A stretch of 64,000 nucleotides of DNA from Oscillospiraceae bacterium (GCA_015065785.1 SVPR01000012.1:1-64000); one strand, 5' to 3'; counted from the stretch's first letter, positions 42,128 through 52,268 are shown. The notes: generated by a model not told the origin, from the letters alone. Translations and numbers: made by a program.

Positions 42128-45100
42128 TCAGAATAATGACATCTGGTCACTTTCAGGTAAATTACCGAAAGCGCCACATTTTCTGAGAATTTCGATTGTT
42201 GATTTACCTGCTCTTGCACGGTCTTCGAAATCTTCAATTGAAGAGAATTCCGGACCACCGTCATTTCTTGCATTTGCAAGTGCTTCTGCAGCAGCATCGC
42301 CTACACCAGGTAATGCGGCAAACGGCATTCTTATTTTTCCGTTTTCAGGCACATAAGAATGGGCAGTAGATTTATAAATATCAATAGGTAAAAATTCTAC
42401 ACCACGAGCCATAGCCTCGTGAACAATCATCATAATTGTTTGCCTGTCCTTTTCAACATTCGAAGCTGTGCCCTCTTTAACCTTTGCTTCAATTGATTTA
42501 AGAAGCATTTTAACTGCATCTTTACCCTTTGACATTGACTCTGCATCAACATCACCGCCACGAACTGTGAGATATGCACAGTAATATTCAAGCTTATAAT
42601 AAATCTTGAACCACGCAAGTCTTAATGATGCAATAATATATGCAGCGGCGTGAGCCTTAGGGAACATATATTGAATTTTATCGCAAGACTCAATATACCA
42701 CGCAGGAACATCATGAGATTTCATAATCTCAATCATTTCAGGGGTTAAGTACTTATTTTTTTTACGAACAGTTTCCATTATATTAAACGCATCTTTTGGC
42801 TCAAGACCACAGTGCATTAAGTAAACCATAATACTGTCACGAGTACCTATAACCTCTGAAATTGTACAAGTACCTGCCTTAATAAGCTCCTGAGCATTGC
42901 CAAGCCACACATCAGTACCGTGTGAAAGACCTGCAATCTGAATAAGGTCAGCAAAGGTCTGTGGTTTTGCTTCAAGAAGCATTCCCTTTGTAAAGTCAGT
43001 ACCCATTTCAGGAATGGAAAGTGTACCGGTAGGCCATAAAATATCTTCTTCAGTAACACCTAACGGTGCCGGTGAAGTACAAAGCTCGTAAAGCTTTCGG
43101 TCACTTATATCAATATCCATAACATCTACACCGGTCAAGTCATAAAGGTGCTTGTAAATTGTAGGAACATCGTGCCCAAGTTCGTCAAGCTTTAAAAGTG
43201 TATCGTGCATTGAGTTGAAGTCAAAGTGCGTTGTAATAATACCCTTTGAACCATCCTCAGCTGGATGCTGAACAGGTGTAAAATCTTCAACATCATAAGT
43301 ATTAGGAACAACAACCATACCACCGGGGTGCTGACCGGTTGTTCTTTTAACACCCGTACAGCCTAAAGTAAGACGGTCAATTTCAGCCTTTGTATAAGTA
43401 AGCCCACGCTCATCGAGATATTTTTTAACATAACCATAAGCAGTTTTTTCAGCAACACCTGAAATTGTACCTGCTTTAAACACATGGGTTTTGCCGAATA
43501 AATCTTCAGTATACCTGTGTGACTGGCTCTGATATTCACCTGCAAAGTTAAGGTCGATATCAGGTGATTTATCACCAAAGAAGCCTAAGAATGTTTCAAA
43601 TGGAATTTCGTGACCATCTCTTACCAATGGTTCACCACATTCAGGACAATTTTTAGGTGGTAAATCGAAGCCCGAACCAACTTCACCGTGCAGGAAAAAT
43701 TCTGTATAACGGCATTTTGGACAACGGTAATGTGGCTGAAGTGGGTTAACCTCTGAAATACCAGCCATAATAGCAACGAAAGAAGAACCAACAGAACCAC
43801 GGGAACCGACATAATAACCACATTCTTCTGAATGCTTAACAAGAAGTCTTGCAATCATATAAAGACCGGCGAAACCGTTCTTAATAATTGACTGTAGCTC
43901 TTTTTCAAGTCGTTCTGAAACAACCTCAGGTAAATCGTCACCGTACCATTCTCTTGCTCTTTCCCAACAGAACTTTGTTAAATCTTCTTCTGCACCCTTT
44001 ACATCAGGGTTGAAAGTACCCTGTGGAATTGGCAAGATACCAGGTTCAATCATATCTGCAATTAAGTTTGTATTTGTAATAACAACCTCTTTTGCGGTTT
44101 CTTCACCGAGATATGCAAAATCTTCGAGCATCTCTTTAGTTGTTTTAAAGTAAAGCGGTGCCTGATTGTCAGCATCTTTATACCCTTGCCCTGCTTGTAA
44201 AATTGCTCTGAATTTTGAGTCACCCTCATTTAAGAAGTGAACATCACCGGTAGCAACAGTTTTCTTACCTAATTTATCACCTAACGCGATAATTTCACGG
44301 TTGATTTGCTCTAAATCTTCAAAAGAGTTTACTCTGTCATACTCTTCGTCATTTTTAGCAATCATAAAGCTGTTGTTACCGTTTGGTTGAATTTCAAGGT
44401 AATCATAAAATTCTGCAATTTTTATAAGCTCTTCAGGGCTTTTTCGTTCAAGAAATGCTTTATAAAGCTCGCCTGCTTCACAAGCACTACCAATAATTAA
44501 GCCCTCGCGTAATTCTTCTATAAGGCTTTTCGGCATTCTTGGTCTTTTGTAGAAATAATCTAAATTAGATGCCGAAATAAGCTTATAAAGATTTTTTAAA
44601 CCAACCTTATTTTTAACAAGTAAAATGCAGTGGTAGCTCTGAGATTTTTTGATTTCTTCTGCATCTTTTTTAGTGCCATCTGAATTGTAGTCATCCACAA
44701 GATAGCATTCACAGCCATAAATGATTTTGAAATCTGTTCCCCTTGCGGTGTTACAAGCTTCAGGGAATGCTTGTACGCAACCGTGGTCGGTAATAGCAAT
44801 TGCCTTGTGACCCCAGCTCATTGCTCGTTTAACTAATGACTTTGCACTGCTCATTGCATCCATTGCTGACATATTGGTATGAAGATGAAGCTCTACTCTT
44901 TTCTCTTCTGCATCGTCAGTAGTTTCAAATTTCTGAACTGTTGACATTGCTCTCGGACGGATTATGTAATCCTTTTTATAATCGTCGTAAATAATAGTAC
45001 CACGAATTATAACTGTTAAACCATCTTTGAGTTTTGTTTTAAGTGATTCTAAATTTTCTTTTTCATCAAAGAATTTTACACCATAAGAATAAGTGTAGTC

Positions 45101-45853
45101 TGTTATATTAAATTCAAGAATAAGACGCTTGCCGTCTTTAGTTTCTTTACTTTCTAATTTAAAGACATCGCCCCATACAACAACCTCACCATCTTCAGGT
45201 GAAATTTCTTTCATATTAACAGGGTCTTTTTTAATTGCATTACCAAAAATTGGTGTTGCAGTTTCTAAGTAAAGAGGAATGCCTTCAATAATTCTTCTTT
45301 CTTTTGGCTGAGATAAATCTACAACAGGATTATTTTCTGCATCTATCTCTTCTTGCCTTTTAAGAAAATCTTCTAAATTACTGTTTTCACCCTCAAGCTG
45401 AACTGTAATTCTACGATTGAAATGCTCAAAAATATAATTCTCTAAAAATGTATCTGCAGCAGCATTTTTACAAATATCACAGCCACCTGCTAAGAATTTA
45501 ATAGTCAGAACATCATCCTCAAATGTATATTCTGAATTATCTAAAAAACCGTTTGTTTGCGGAACATTTACCTTTAAAACCTTTAAAAGCATAGGGAAAC
45601 AGCTATATTCTAATGCTTCGGGCGGTAAGGTAAAATTAAATTCAACTGTCTTAAATCTTAATGCAATTTTGACTTCATTTGCAGTTGCCTTAAGACACAT
45701 AATATTTTTAAATTCTTTAAAATGAAGATTTGCAGTAAGCTTTAAATCTTCCTTATGTATATACAGGTCAGAGAATGTTGTATCCTTCAACATATCCCTG
45801 TATTTCGGTTCGCTTATATACTCACCGAACACATCTAAAAATAAATTGCTCAT
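42128..45853 (-). CDS. polC: DNA polymerase III PolC-type alpha subunit, lacking the exonuclease domain
   Basis: 1241 residues without interruption. An N-terminal domain (1-200) is followed by an OB fold (about 220-300) and a PHP domain with ELHLHTN, ITDHG, YGCE, SYHC and ATGDVHF. Polymerase motifs include SPDIDLNFAGEYQ (catalytic Asps at 765-767), a zinc motif CPKC...CPEC (711-739), and C-terminal helix-hairpin-helix LPGVGDAAAEAL. The terminal QMSLF (1237-1241) fits a sliding-clamp-binding motif. In standard PolC (about 1430-1450 residues), a DEDDh 3'-5' exonuclease of about 190 residues interrupts the PHP domain. Here YGCECYLVDD (379-388) joins SYHCILL (406-412) by a charged 17-residue linker, and no DxExTG motif exists. 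The ATG overlaps the ispG stop. Confidence 0.96.
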   Translation of the reverse strand: MSNLFLDVFGEYISEPKYRDMLKDTTFSDLYIHKEDLKLTANLHFKEFKNIMCLKATANEVKIALRFKTVEFNFTLPPEALEYSCFPMLLKVLKVNVPQTNGFLDNSEYTFEDDVLTIKFLAGGCDICKNAAADTFLENYIFEHFNRRITVQLEGENSNLEDFLKRQEEIDAENNPVVDLSQPKERRIIEGIPLYLETATPIFGNAIKKDPVNMKEISPEDGEVVVWGDVFKLESKETKDGKRLILEFNITDYTYSYGVKFFDEKENLESLKTKLKDGLTVIIRGTIIYDDYKKDYIIRPRAMSTVQKFETTDDAEEKRVELHLHTNMSAMDAMSSAKSLVKRAMSWGHKAIAITDHGCVQAFPEACNTARGTDFKIIYGCECYLVDDYNSDGTKKDAEEIKKSQSYHCILLVKNKVGLKNLYKLISASNLDYFYKRPRMPKSLIEELREGLIIGSACEAGELYKAFLERKSPEELIKIAEFYDYLEIQPNGNNSFMIAKNDEEYDRVNSFEDLEQINREIIALGDKLGKKTVATGDVHFLNEGDSKFRAILQAGQGYKDADNQAPLYFKTTKEMLEDFAYLGEETAKEVVITNTNLIADMIEPGILPIPQGTFNPDVKGAEEDLTKFCWERAREWYGDDLPEVVSERLEKELQSIIKNGFAGLYMIARLLVKHSEECGYYVGSRGSVGSSFVAIMAGISEVNPLQPHYRCPKCRYTEFFLHGEVGSGFDLPPKNCPECGEPLVRDGHEIPFETFLGFFGDKSPDIDLNFAGEYQSQSHRYTEDLFGKTHVFKAGTISGVAEKTAYGYVKKYLDERGLTYTKAEIDRLTLGCTGVKRTTGQHPGGMVVVPNTYDVEDFTPVQHPAEDGSKGIITTHFDFNSMHDTLLKLDELGHDVPTIYKHLYDLTGVDVMDIDISDRKLYELCTSPAPLGVTEEDILWPTGTLSIPEMGTDFTKGMLLEAKPQTFADLIQIAGLSHGTDVWLGNAQELIKAGTCTISEVIGTRDSIMVYLMHCGLEPKDAFNIMETVRKKNKYLTPEMIEIMKSHDVPAWYIESCDKIQYMFPKAHAAAYIIASLRLAWFKIYYKLEYYCAYLTVRGGDVDAESMSKGKDAVKMLLKSIEAKVKEGTASNVEKDRQTIMMIVHEAMARGVEFLPIDIYKSTAHSYVPENGKIRMPFAALPGVGDAAAEALANARNDGGPEFSSIEDFEDRARAGKSTIEILRKCGAFGNLPESDQMSLF

Positions 45854-46899
45854 ATTTTCTCAATTTCCTTTAACAATTCACTAACAATATCTTTTTCTTC
45901 TACTTTTCTCAATATTTCACCCTTTTTAAATATGAGACCAACTCCGTCGCCACCTGCGACGCCTATATCAGCTTCTTTTGCTTCACCGGGGCCATTCACC
46001 GCACAGCCCATCACTGCAATTTTAATCGGCTTTTTAATATCTTTTACAGCATCTTCTACTTTATTTGCAAGTGAAACTAAATCAATTTTTGTTCTGCCAC
46101 AAGTGGGGCAAGAAACAATTCTTGGTGTTTCAACTCTTAATTCAAGTGCTTTTAAAATATCGAAGCCTGCATACACTTCCTTAATTGGTGTATCTGTAAT
46201 CGAAACACGGATTGTGTCACCAATTCCATCTAAAAGAAGCGAGCCAATACCAATTGAAGATTTAATTAAAGAGCCACGCTCGGTACCAGCTTCAGTAACG
46301 CCTAAATGTAAAGGATAGTCGCATTTTTGGGCAACTAATTTATATGCCTTGACCATTTTGGTTACATCTGATGACTTAATAGAAACAACTGTATCGTAAA
46401 ACTCGCATTTTTCAAGAAGTGCTATATGTCTGAATGCACTTTCAGCCATTGCTTCAGGTGTTGCACCACCGTATTTTTTTAGTAAATCTTTTTCTACAGA
46501 GCCTGAATTAACGCCAATTCTTATTGGAACTTGTTTTTTTGCACAAGCATTGGCAACCTTTTCAACATTAGAAAAATCGCCAATATTACCGGGGTTAATT
46601 CTGATTTTATCTACCCCTGCTTCAAGACTTTCTAAAGCAAGCTTATAATCAAAGTGAATATCTGCAACAAGCGGTACATTGGTATTTTCTTTTAACTTTC
46701 CTAACACCTTAACCGCATCAGAATTCGGAACAGCCATTCTGACAATTTCACAACCCGCTTTTTCTAAAGCTAAAGTTTGTTCTAAATTCTTCTCGTAATC
46801 TTCAGCGGGTGCATTAAGCATAGATTGAACTAACACAGGCGCACCGCCACCGATTACCTTGTTACCGATTTTAACTTGTCTTGAAGCTCGCTTATTCAT
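45850..46899 (-). CDS. ispG: 4-hydroxy-3-methylbut-2-en-1-yl diphosphate synthase
   Basis: A 349-residue iron-sulfur enzyme of the MEP isoprenoid pathway that converts MEcPP to HMBPP. VQSMLNAPAEDY, ADIHFDYKLAL and RINPGNIG are TIM-barrel signatures. CPTCGRTKIDL and MGCAVNGPGEAKEADIG carry the three Cys and the Glu that hold the [4Fe-4S] cluster. The length suits the two-domain bacterial form. It lies 14 bases after rseP and overlaps polC by 4 bases. Confidence 0.97.
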   Translation of the reverse strand: MNKRASRQVKIGNKVIGGGAPVLVQSMLNAPAEDYEKNLEQTLALEKAGCEIVRMAVPNSDAVKVLGKLKENTNVPLVADIHFDYKLALESLEAGVDKIRINPGNIGDFSNVEKVANACAKKQVPIRIGVNSGSVEKDLLKKYGGATPEAMAESAFRHIALLEKCEFYDTVVSIKSSDVTKMVKAYKLVAQKCDYPLHLGVTEAGTERGSLIKSSIGIGSLLLDGIGDTIRVSITDTPIKEVYAGFDILKALELRVETPRIVSCPTCGRTKIDLVSLANKVEDAVKDIKKPIKIAVMGCAVNGPGEAKEADIGVAGGDGVGLIFKKGEILRKVEEKDIVSELLKEIEKI

Positions 46900-46913
46900 A
46901 TAAATTCACTATC

Positions 46914-47999
46914 CTAAAAAACTTTTACAATATCACTGATTGAAACAACCAACATAAATAAGAGCAATAACACTAAACCTACTGTGTGAATAATACCCTC
47001 TTTTTTAGGGCTTATTGGCTTTCTTCTTATCATTTCAATAAATATAAAGAACAATCTGCCACCGTCAAGCGCCGGAACAGGAAGAAGGTTAAACACACCA
47101 ACATTTATTGTTATATATGAAAGAAGTGTTAAAGCGGTAAACAACTTATCTTTTGCGGTTGGACCTTGTGCAGTTGAGTCTGCAATTGCAGAAATTGTAC
47201 CAATTGGTCCTGAAACATCCTTCATTCCGTATTTGCCTGTGCAAAGGTCAACTAAACTCAAACGCACCATCTGAACAATAGAAGCTGAATCGAGAACAGA
47301 ATTTTTTAGTACATTTAAAAATGTATGCTCTTCACCAATAATATAAAAATCCTGCTCAACATACATTTTGCCATCAAGCTCAAATTGTCTGAACTGAACA
47401 TCTTTAAGCTCTACCTTTTTGCCATCACGAATAACAGTTAAATTGAGCTTATTGTCAGTATCTCGAACCATATTAAAACCAATACCGCGACTTGAATAAA
47501 CATGAGTATCGTTAATTTTAATAATTTCGTCGCCAGCCTGAAGACCATATTGCGAGCTGACAGCATTCTCGTCAAAGCTGTGAATAACTCTTGTACCTAC
47601 AAGGTTTTGCATAGAAATACAGACTGCAACAACAATAATGCCCAATATTAAATTAAGAATAGCACCTGCCGCAACGATTATAAATCTCTGATACGGCTTT
47701 TTCTTATTAAATGCTCTGTCATCATCACTTTCTGAGTCCTCGCCCTCCATACTAACGAAGCCACCAATAGGAAAAAGACGAAGTGCATATTGTGTTTCGC
47801 CTATCTTCTTTTTAAAAATTGCCGGACCCATACCGAGTGCAAATTCATTAACCCTTACTTTGAATAACTTTGCAAAAAAGAAATGACCGAACTCGTGAAT
47901 AGCAATAATTACACCAAAAAGCAAAATTGCTACTAAATAGGGCCAGACATTACCCCAGACACTTGCAATACTAAGAGTATTTATTGAAAACACCTCCAA
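46914..47999 (-). CDS. rseP: Site-2 zinc metalloprotease RseP family
   Basis: A 361-residue intramembrane protease that cleaves regulatory membrane substrates. The zinc motif HEFGH (about 35-39) lies in the first membrane helix. A PDZ domain (about 130-210) has YGLQAGDEIIKIND, and VPALDGGRLFF near residue 315 is the third-ligand LDG motif. Four membrane helices are seen. The start is awkward: TTG at 47999 falls in the GGAGG itself; a normal ribosome-binding distance would point to an in-frame ATA codon six codons in. It is 6 bases after dxr. Confidence 0.95.
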   Translation of the reverse strand: MEVFSINTLSIASVWGNVWPYLVAILLFGVIIAIHEFGHFFFAKLFKVRVNEFALGMGPAIFKKKIGETQYALRLFPIGGFVSMEGEDSESDDDRAFNKKKPYQRFIIVAAGAILNLILGIIVVAVCISMQNLVGTRVIHSFDENAVSSQYGLQAGDEIIKINDTHVYSSRGIGFNMVRDTDNKLNLTVIRDGKKVELKDVQFRQFELDGKMYVEQDFYIIGEEHTFLNVLKNSVLDSASIVQMVRLSLVDLCTGKYGMKDVSGPIGTISAIADSTAQGPTAKDKLFTALTLLSYITINVGVFNLLPVPALDGGRLFFIFIEMIRRKPISPKKEGIIHTVGLVLLLLFMLVVSISDIVKVF

Positions 48000-48005
48000 A
48001 AAAAT

Positions 48006-49154
48006 TTAAGAGCTTGCTAATTTTCTAACAGTTTCACGCATTAAAATATCAGTATTATAAACATCCTCTAAAACATAGTCCTGTTTATTTACTAAAGTAG
48101 CTGATGCTTCTTTAATAAGTCTTGGAATATCGTTAAAAGATATTTTATCTTGCCTGAAGAGAAGATTTGCCTCTTCATTAGCACAATTTACTGCAGCAGG
48201 CATTAAACCGCCTGCTTTGATTGCAGTTTTACAAATATCCATACAGGGAAAGTTTTCGTAATCGGGTTTAAAGAATGTAAGGTTACCTACTTCCCACAAA
48301 TCGAGTTGCTTTTCAGGTGACTCGTATCTTTCAGGATAAGTCAATGCAAATTGTATTGGCAAACGCATATCCGGATGACCTAACTGTGCTATAACTGAGT
48401 TATCATCATACTCAATAAGCGAATGAACAATACTTTCTCTATGAACAACAATGTCAATCATATCGGGTGAAACATTGAAAAGCCAAACTGCTTCGATTAA
48501 TTCAAGCCCTTTGTTGAACATTGTAGCACTGTCTATGGTAATTTTTTGTCCCATTGACCAGCTGGGATGCTTTAAAGCATCCTTTAAAGTAACATTCTTT
48601 AATTCTTCTTTTGTTTTGCCAAAAAATGGGCCACCGGAAGCGGTTAAAATAATTCTTTTTAACGCTTTATTGCTGGGCTTCCCTAAAAGGCATTGAAAAA
48701 TTGCAGAATGCTCACTGTCAACAGGAAGAATAGAAACACCTTTTTTCTTTGCAGCATCAGTAACAAGTCTGCCACCAGCTACGAGTGTTTCTTTATTAGC
48801 AAGAGCAATTGTTTTACCTGCTTCGATTGCGGCGAGTGTAGGGCCTAAGCCTGCCATACCAACAACTGAGTTAAGAGTAATTTCACCCTTTGCCTCAGCA
48901 CCGCAAGCGGTTACACCCTCTACACCCGAAAGAACCTTTGTTGATGTATCTTTTACTCTCACTTTTAAATCTGCCGCCGCTTTTTCATCTACTAATGCGG
49001 CGTATTCGGGTTTAAATTCTCTGATTTGTTGTTCAATTTTTTCAACATCTGAGAAAGCGGCAAGAGCCTCGACCTTATAATTTCGGGCTCTCGCAACATC
49101 TAAACTCTGAACACCTATTGAACCAGTTGAACCTAATAAATTAATAGTTTTCAT
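48006..49154 (-). CDS. dxr: 1-deoxy-D-xylulose 5-phosphate reductoisomerase
   Basis: A 382-residue enzyme for the first committed MEP step (DXP to MEP with NADPH). LGSTGSIGVQSLDV is the nucleotide-binding start. LPVDSEHSAIFQCL holds catalytic metal residues, and TASGGPFFGKTKEEL and HPSWSMGQKITIDSATMFNKGLE are family markers. The length is normal. It is in the cdsA-dxr-rseP-ispG-polC operon. Confidence 0.97.
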   Translation of the reverse strand: MKTINLLGSTGSIGVQSLDVARARNYKVEALAAFSDVEKIEQQIREFKPEYAALVDEKAAADLKVRVKDTSTKVLSGVEGVTACGAEAKGEITLNSVVGMAGLGPTLAAIEAGKTIALANKETLVAGGRLVTDAAKKKGVSILPVDSEHSAIFQCLLGKPSNKALKRIILTASGGPFFGKTKEELKNVTLKDALKHPSWSMGQKITIDSATMFNKGLELIEAVWLFNVSPDMIDIVVHRESIVHSLIEYDDNSVIAQLGHPDMRLPIQFALTYPERYESPEKQLDLWEVGNLTFFKPDYENFPCMDICKTAIKAGGLMPAAVNCANEEANLLFRQDKISFNDIPRLIKEASATLVNKQDYVLEDVYNTDILMRETVRKLASS

Positions 49155-49180
49155 ATTACACTGTCACTTTATATTTTATC

Positions 49181-50020
49181 TTAAAAAATATTGATTATGT
49201 AAACTAACGAATAAAGTACCGGTAAAACAAATAATAAGCTGTCGCATCTGTCCATTATTCCACCGTGACCGGGAAGAAGCTTGCCAAAATCCTTAATACC
49301 AAAGTTTCTTTTGATTGTAGAAGCTGCAAGGTCACCAAACATACTGATAACAGAAAGACAAAGGCTCATTATTACTACTGAAGCATAAGTTAAGCCTGTT
49401 CCACCCTCAAAGAAGAATTTTTTAAATACAAAAAGTAACGCTACATTTAAAAGAACTGCACCTACAACGCCACCTATTGCACCCTCTACACTCTTTTTAG
49501 GACTGATTTTAGGGCAAAGCTTGTGTTTACCGAGCTTACTACCAACAAAATAAGCAAACACATCAGTAAGCCAGGCAGAGAAGCAAGCGAAAAGAATGAG
49601 GAAAATGCCGTCTATCTTGGTATATGATGAAAAACGCTCATTTATGTCGCGGAACACAAGGAATAATGAGAACGAATAAGGAATAGCTACCGAAGCGAAA
49701 ATTGCAGTAACTGCTTCCTCAAACTTTGTTTTCTCAAATTGCACAAGCATAAATATAAATATTAAAACTACATAAATGCCACCAACAGCCGCAACAGGTA
49801 CACTGATATTAAAATGTACTAAAATAGGAATTGCAACTGAAAGTGCTAAGCTTAAAACCATTATCGGTATATTTTTTAATGATACAGCTTTTTCAACCTC
49901 ATAAACCGCAATTGCAGACATAAGTGACAAAACAATCGGGAAGAAAATTGTATCCATTAAAAACAGACAACCTATAAAAAGAATTGCACAAATTACACCG
50001 GTTATTATTCTCTGTTTCAT
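49181..50020 (-). CDS. cdsA: Phosphatidate cytidylyltransferase
   Basis: A 279-residue integral membrane enzyme that makes CDP-diacylglycerol from phosphatidate and CTP. It has about eight hydrophobic segments. The C-terminal signature [29 protein letters not shown] (about 234-262) contains the conserved S-x-x-K-R, KD and GHGG-x-x-DRxD. It lies 26 bases upstream of dxr. Confidence 0.96.
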   Translation of the reverse strand: MKQRIITGVICAILFIGCLFLMDTIFFPIVLSLMSAIAVYEVEKAVSLKNIPIMVLSLALSVAIPILVHFNISVPVAAVGGIYVVLIFIFMLVQFEKTKFEEAVTAIFASVAIPYSFSLFLVFRDINERFSSYTKIDGIFLILFACFSAWLTDVFAYFVGSKLGKHKLCPKISPKKSVEGAIGGVVGAVLLNVALLFVFKKFFFEGGTGLTYASVVIMSLCLSVISMFGDLAASTIKRNFGIKDFGKLLPGHGGIMDRCDSLLFVLPVLYSLVYIINIF

Positions 50021-50063
50021 TTAAAAACCCACTCTCAAAATCAGAAACTATAATTTCTAAAAA

Positions 50064-50789
50064 TCAGACACCACCAAAGCGTCTGTGACGCTTCTGGTAA
50101 TCTTCTAAAACCGCATCTACATCGTCGGTTGTAAAATCAGGCCACAAAATATCTGAAAACCAGAATTCTGAATATGCAGACTGCCATGTGAGAAAATTAG
50201 AAAGTCTGTATTCACCGCTTGGTCTTACAATAATATCCGGGTCAGGCTGACCGCTTGTGTAGATGTTTTGTGAAATTAAATCTTCGTTAATATCATCTAT
50301 AGCAATTTCGCCACCTTTAACCTTTTCGGCAATAGCTTTTACAGAGTGAACTAATTCTGCTCTGCCACCATAGTTTAAAGCGATATTAACTGTGATTTTA
50401 TTATAATTTTCGGTTTCTTTTTCCGCTTTTTCTATAAGTTCTAAAAGCTCACTGGGAAGACCGTTTCTTTCGCCAATGAATTTAAGCTTCATCTGACGCT
50501 CTTTGTTTTCTTCTAAACGAGTATCGCCTTCCATTAAATAATCAATGAATAAATCCATAAGGCCATCGACTTCTTCTTGTGGTCGTGACCAATTTTCAGT
50601 TGAAAAAGCATAGAAAGTTACGCACTCAATGCCTAAATCGGCACAGTACTCACCTATTTTTTTGAACACCTTAGCACCGGCAATATGACCTTCACCGCGT
50701 TTAAGACCACGATTTTTTGCCCATCTGCCGTTACCGTCCATAATAAAGCCTATATGCCTTGGTAAAACTTCAAACTTTTTATTTTCCAT
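50064..50789 (-). CDS. uppS: Undecaprenyl diphosphate synthase (isoprenyl transferase)
   Basis: A 241-residue cis-prenyltransferase making the lipid carrier for cell-wall synthesis. GFIMDGNGRWAKNRG carries the catalytic Asp. FYAFSTENWSRP and NIALNYGGRAELV, plus RPSGEYRLSNFLTWQSAYSEFWF and LWPDF, are conserved. The ATG at 50789 is 7 bases after the frr stop and has no strong ribosome binding site, so translation may depend on frr; a GTG inside frr is a less likely start. Confidence 0.96.
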   Translation of the reverse strand: MENKKFEVLPRHIGFIMDGNGRWAKNRGLKRGEGHIAGAKVFKKIGEYCADLGIECVTFYAFSTENWSRPQEEVDGLMDLFIDYLMEGDTRLEENKERQMKLKFIGERNGLPSELLELIEKAEKETENYNKITVNIALNYGGRAELVHSVKAIAEKVKGGEIAIDDINEDLISQNIYTSGQPDPDIIVRPSGEYRLSNFLTWQSAYSEFWFSDILWPDFTTDDVDAVLEDYQKRHRRFGGV

Positions 50790-50796
50790 AACTAAA

Positions 50797-51351
50797 TCAG
50801 ATTTCAAGAATTTCTGCTGATTTTGCAGCACAGATTTCGTCGATTTTCTTTACATATTCGTCAGTAATTTTCTGAAGCTTTTCTTCAGCTTTCTTCTGGT
50901 CATCTTCTGTGATTTCAGAATTCTTTTTCATTGTCTTAACCTTTTCGATTGAATCACGACGAATCTGACGAACTGCAACCTTGCTGTCTTCAGCAATTTT
51001 TGAAACATCTTTGCTTAATTGTTTTCTTCTTTCTTCTGTAAGTGCAGGGAAAACAAGACGGATTGTGTGACCATCGTTTGATGGGTTAATGCCGATATCT
51101 GAAGCTAAAATAGCTTTTTCAATAAGACCTAAAGCACTACCATCCCAAGGTTGAATTGCAAGGATTCTTGCTTCTGGAACAGAAATAGCAGCCATTTGGT
51201 TAATAGGTGTTTGTGTTCCATAGTAATCAACTAAAACCTTGTCAAGAATAGCAGCGTTTGCTCTGCCTGCTCTGATTGAGTTGTACTCATATTTTAATGA
51301 AGAAATTGATTTTTCCATTCTTTCTTTTGTGTTAGCGTAAATTGTTTCCAT
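50797..51351 (-). CDS. frr: Ribosome recycling factor
   Basis: A 184-residue factor that splits post-termination ribosomes with EF-G. SIRAGRANAAILDKVLVDYYGTQTP and LTEERRKQLSKDVSKIAEDSKVAVRQIRRD are invariant blocks. The length matches the family (about 185). It is 40 bases downstream of pyrH. Confidence 0.97.
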   Translation of the reverse strand: METIYANTKERMEKSISSLKYEYNSIRAGRANAAILDKVLVDYYGTQTPINQMAAISVPEARILAIQPWDGSALGLIEKAILASDIGINPSNDGHTIRLVFPALTEERRKQLSKDVSKIAEDSKVAVRQIRRDSIEKVKTMKKNSEITEDDQKKAEEKLQKITDEYVKKIDEICAAKSAEILEI

Positions 51352-51391
51352 AATAAAAGCCTCCGTAAATTTATTTTATGTATTTTATTGA

Positions 51392-52096
51392 TTATTTAAC
51401 AACTGTTCCTGTATTTTCACCGCACATTGCTTTACCAATATTTTCGGGGTTATTAAGGTTAAATACAAGAATAGGAATGTTATTTTCCTGACAGATAGCA
51501 GCTGCGGCTGTATCCATAACTGCAAGGTGTCTTTCTAAAAGCTCGTTGTGAGAAATCTCTGTGAATTTAACTGCATCACTGAACTTGTTAGGGTCTTTGT
51601 CGTAAACACCGTCAACATTTGTTGCTTTTAAGAGAACATCTGCACCAATCTGAGCAGCTCTTAAAGCAGCGCCTGAATCAGTTGAAAAGAATGGGTTACC
51701 TGTACCGCCTGCAAAGATAACTAATCTGCCCTTTTCTAAATGTCTTACAGCACTGTCTTTATTAAATGTTTCAACAACACCGGTAATCTGAACTGCAGAC
51801 TGAACACGAGCGTCAATGCCTAACTGTAAAAATGTTTCTTGTAATGCTAAAGAATTCATAACAGTAGCAAGCATACCAATGCTGTCAGCACGAGTTCTGT
51901 CCATATCGCCACTTGAACGACCACGCCAGAAGTTACCGCCACCAACAACAATGCCAACTTCTGCACCAGCATCTACAACAGTTTTAATAGCCGAACAGAT
52001 ATTGTTCATAACATTAAAATCGAAGCCGTGACCTTTTTCACCGGAAAGCACTTCACCGCTTAATTTGAGAAGCACTCTTTTGTACTTTAAGTCCAT
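51392..52096 (-). CDS. pyrH: UMP kinase
   Basis: A 234-residue amino-acid-kinase-fold enzyme that phosphorylates [43 protein letters not shown] and [15 protein letters not shown] are all present. The ATG at 52096 has AGGAG 8 bases before it, and an upstream in-frame codon (52117) lies before that site. It heads the pyrH-frr-uppS-cdsA-dxr-rseP-ispG-polC cluster. Confidence 0.97.
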   Translation of the reverse strand: MDLKYKRVLLKLSGEVLSGEKGHGFDFNVMNNICSAIKTVVDAGAEVGIVVGGGNFWRGRSSGDMDRTRADSIGMLATVMNSLALQETFLQLGIDARVQSAVQITGVVETFNKDSAVRHLEKGRLVIFAGGTGNPFFSTDSGAALRAAQIGADVLLKATNVDGVYDKDPNKFSDAVKFTEISHNELLERHLAVMDTAAAAICQENNIPILVFNLNNPENIGKAMCGENTGTVVK

Positions 52097-52158
52097 AAAT
52101 ACAACTCCTTTTTGCACTTGTTTTTATATGACAAATGCACCTAAATATTCCACATTAC

Positions 52159-52187
52159 ATTTTACTATATACAGAGAAAAAAGTAAA
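52159..52187 (-). promoter_or_regulatory. Promoter of the pyrH operon
   Basis: On the minus strand, TTTACT (52182-52187), a 17-base spacer and TAAAAT (52159-52164). It is the only promoter-like signal in the gap before pyrH. Confidence 0.55.
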
Positions 52188-52227
52188 GAGTTATTTTGTG
52201 AAATAAAAGTGAATTTAAAGAAATAAA

Positions 52228-52268
52228 AAGCCCAAAACTGTTCATGTTGAATGAACAGTTTTGGGCTT
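52228..52268 (-). terminator. Terminator after the zinc-ribbon genes
   Basis: An 18-bp perfect stem (52228-52245 with 52251-52268, 5-base loop). On the minus strand it is followed by a T-rich stretch. It isolates the zinc-ribbon genes from the pyrH operon. Confidence 0.9.

Noticed and set aside
44600-44740. A frameshift or assembly gap in polC that hides the exonuclease
   Set aside because: The frame is continuous, the junction residues on both sides align with conserved PHP segments, and no leftover exonuclease motif is visible in other frames nearby. A clean deletion fits better.
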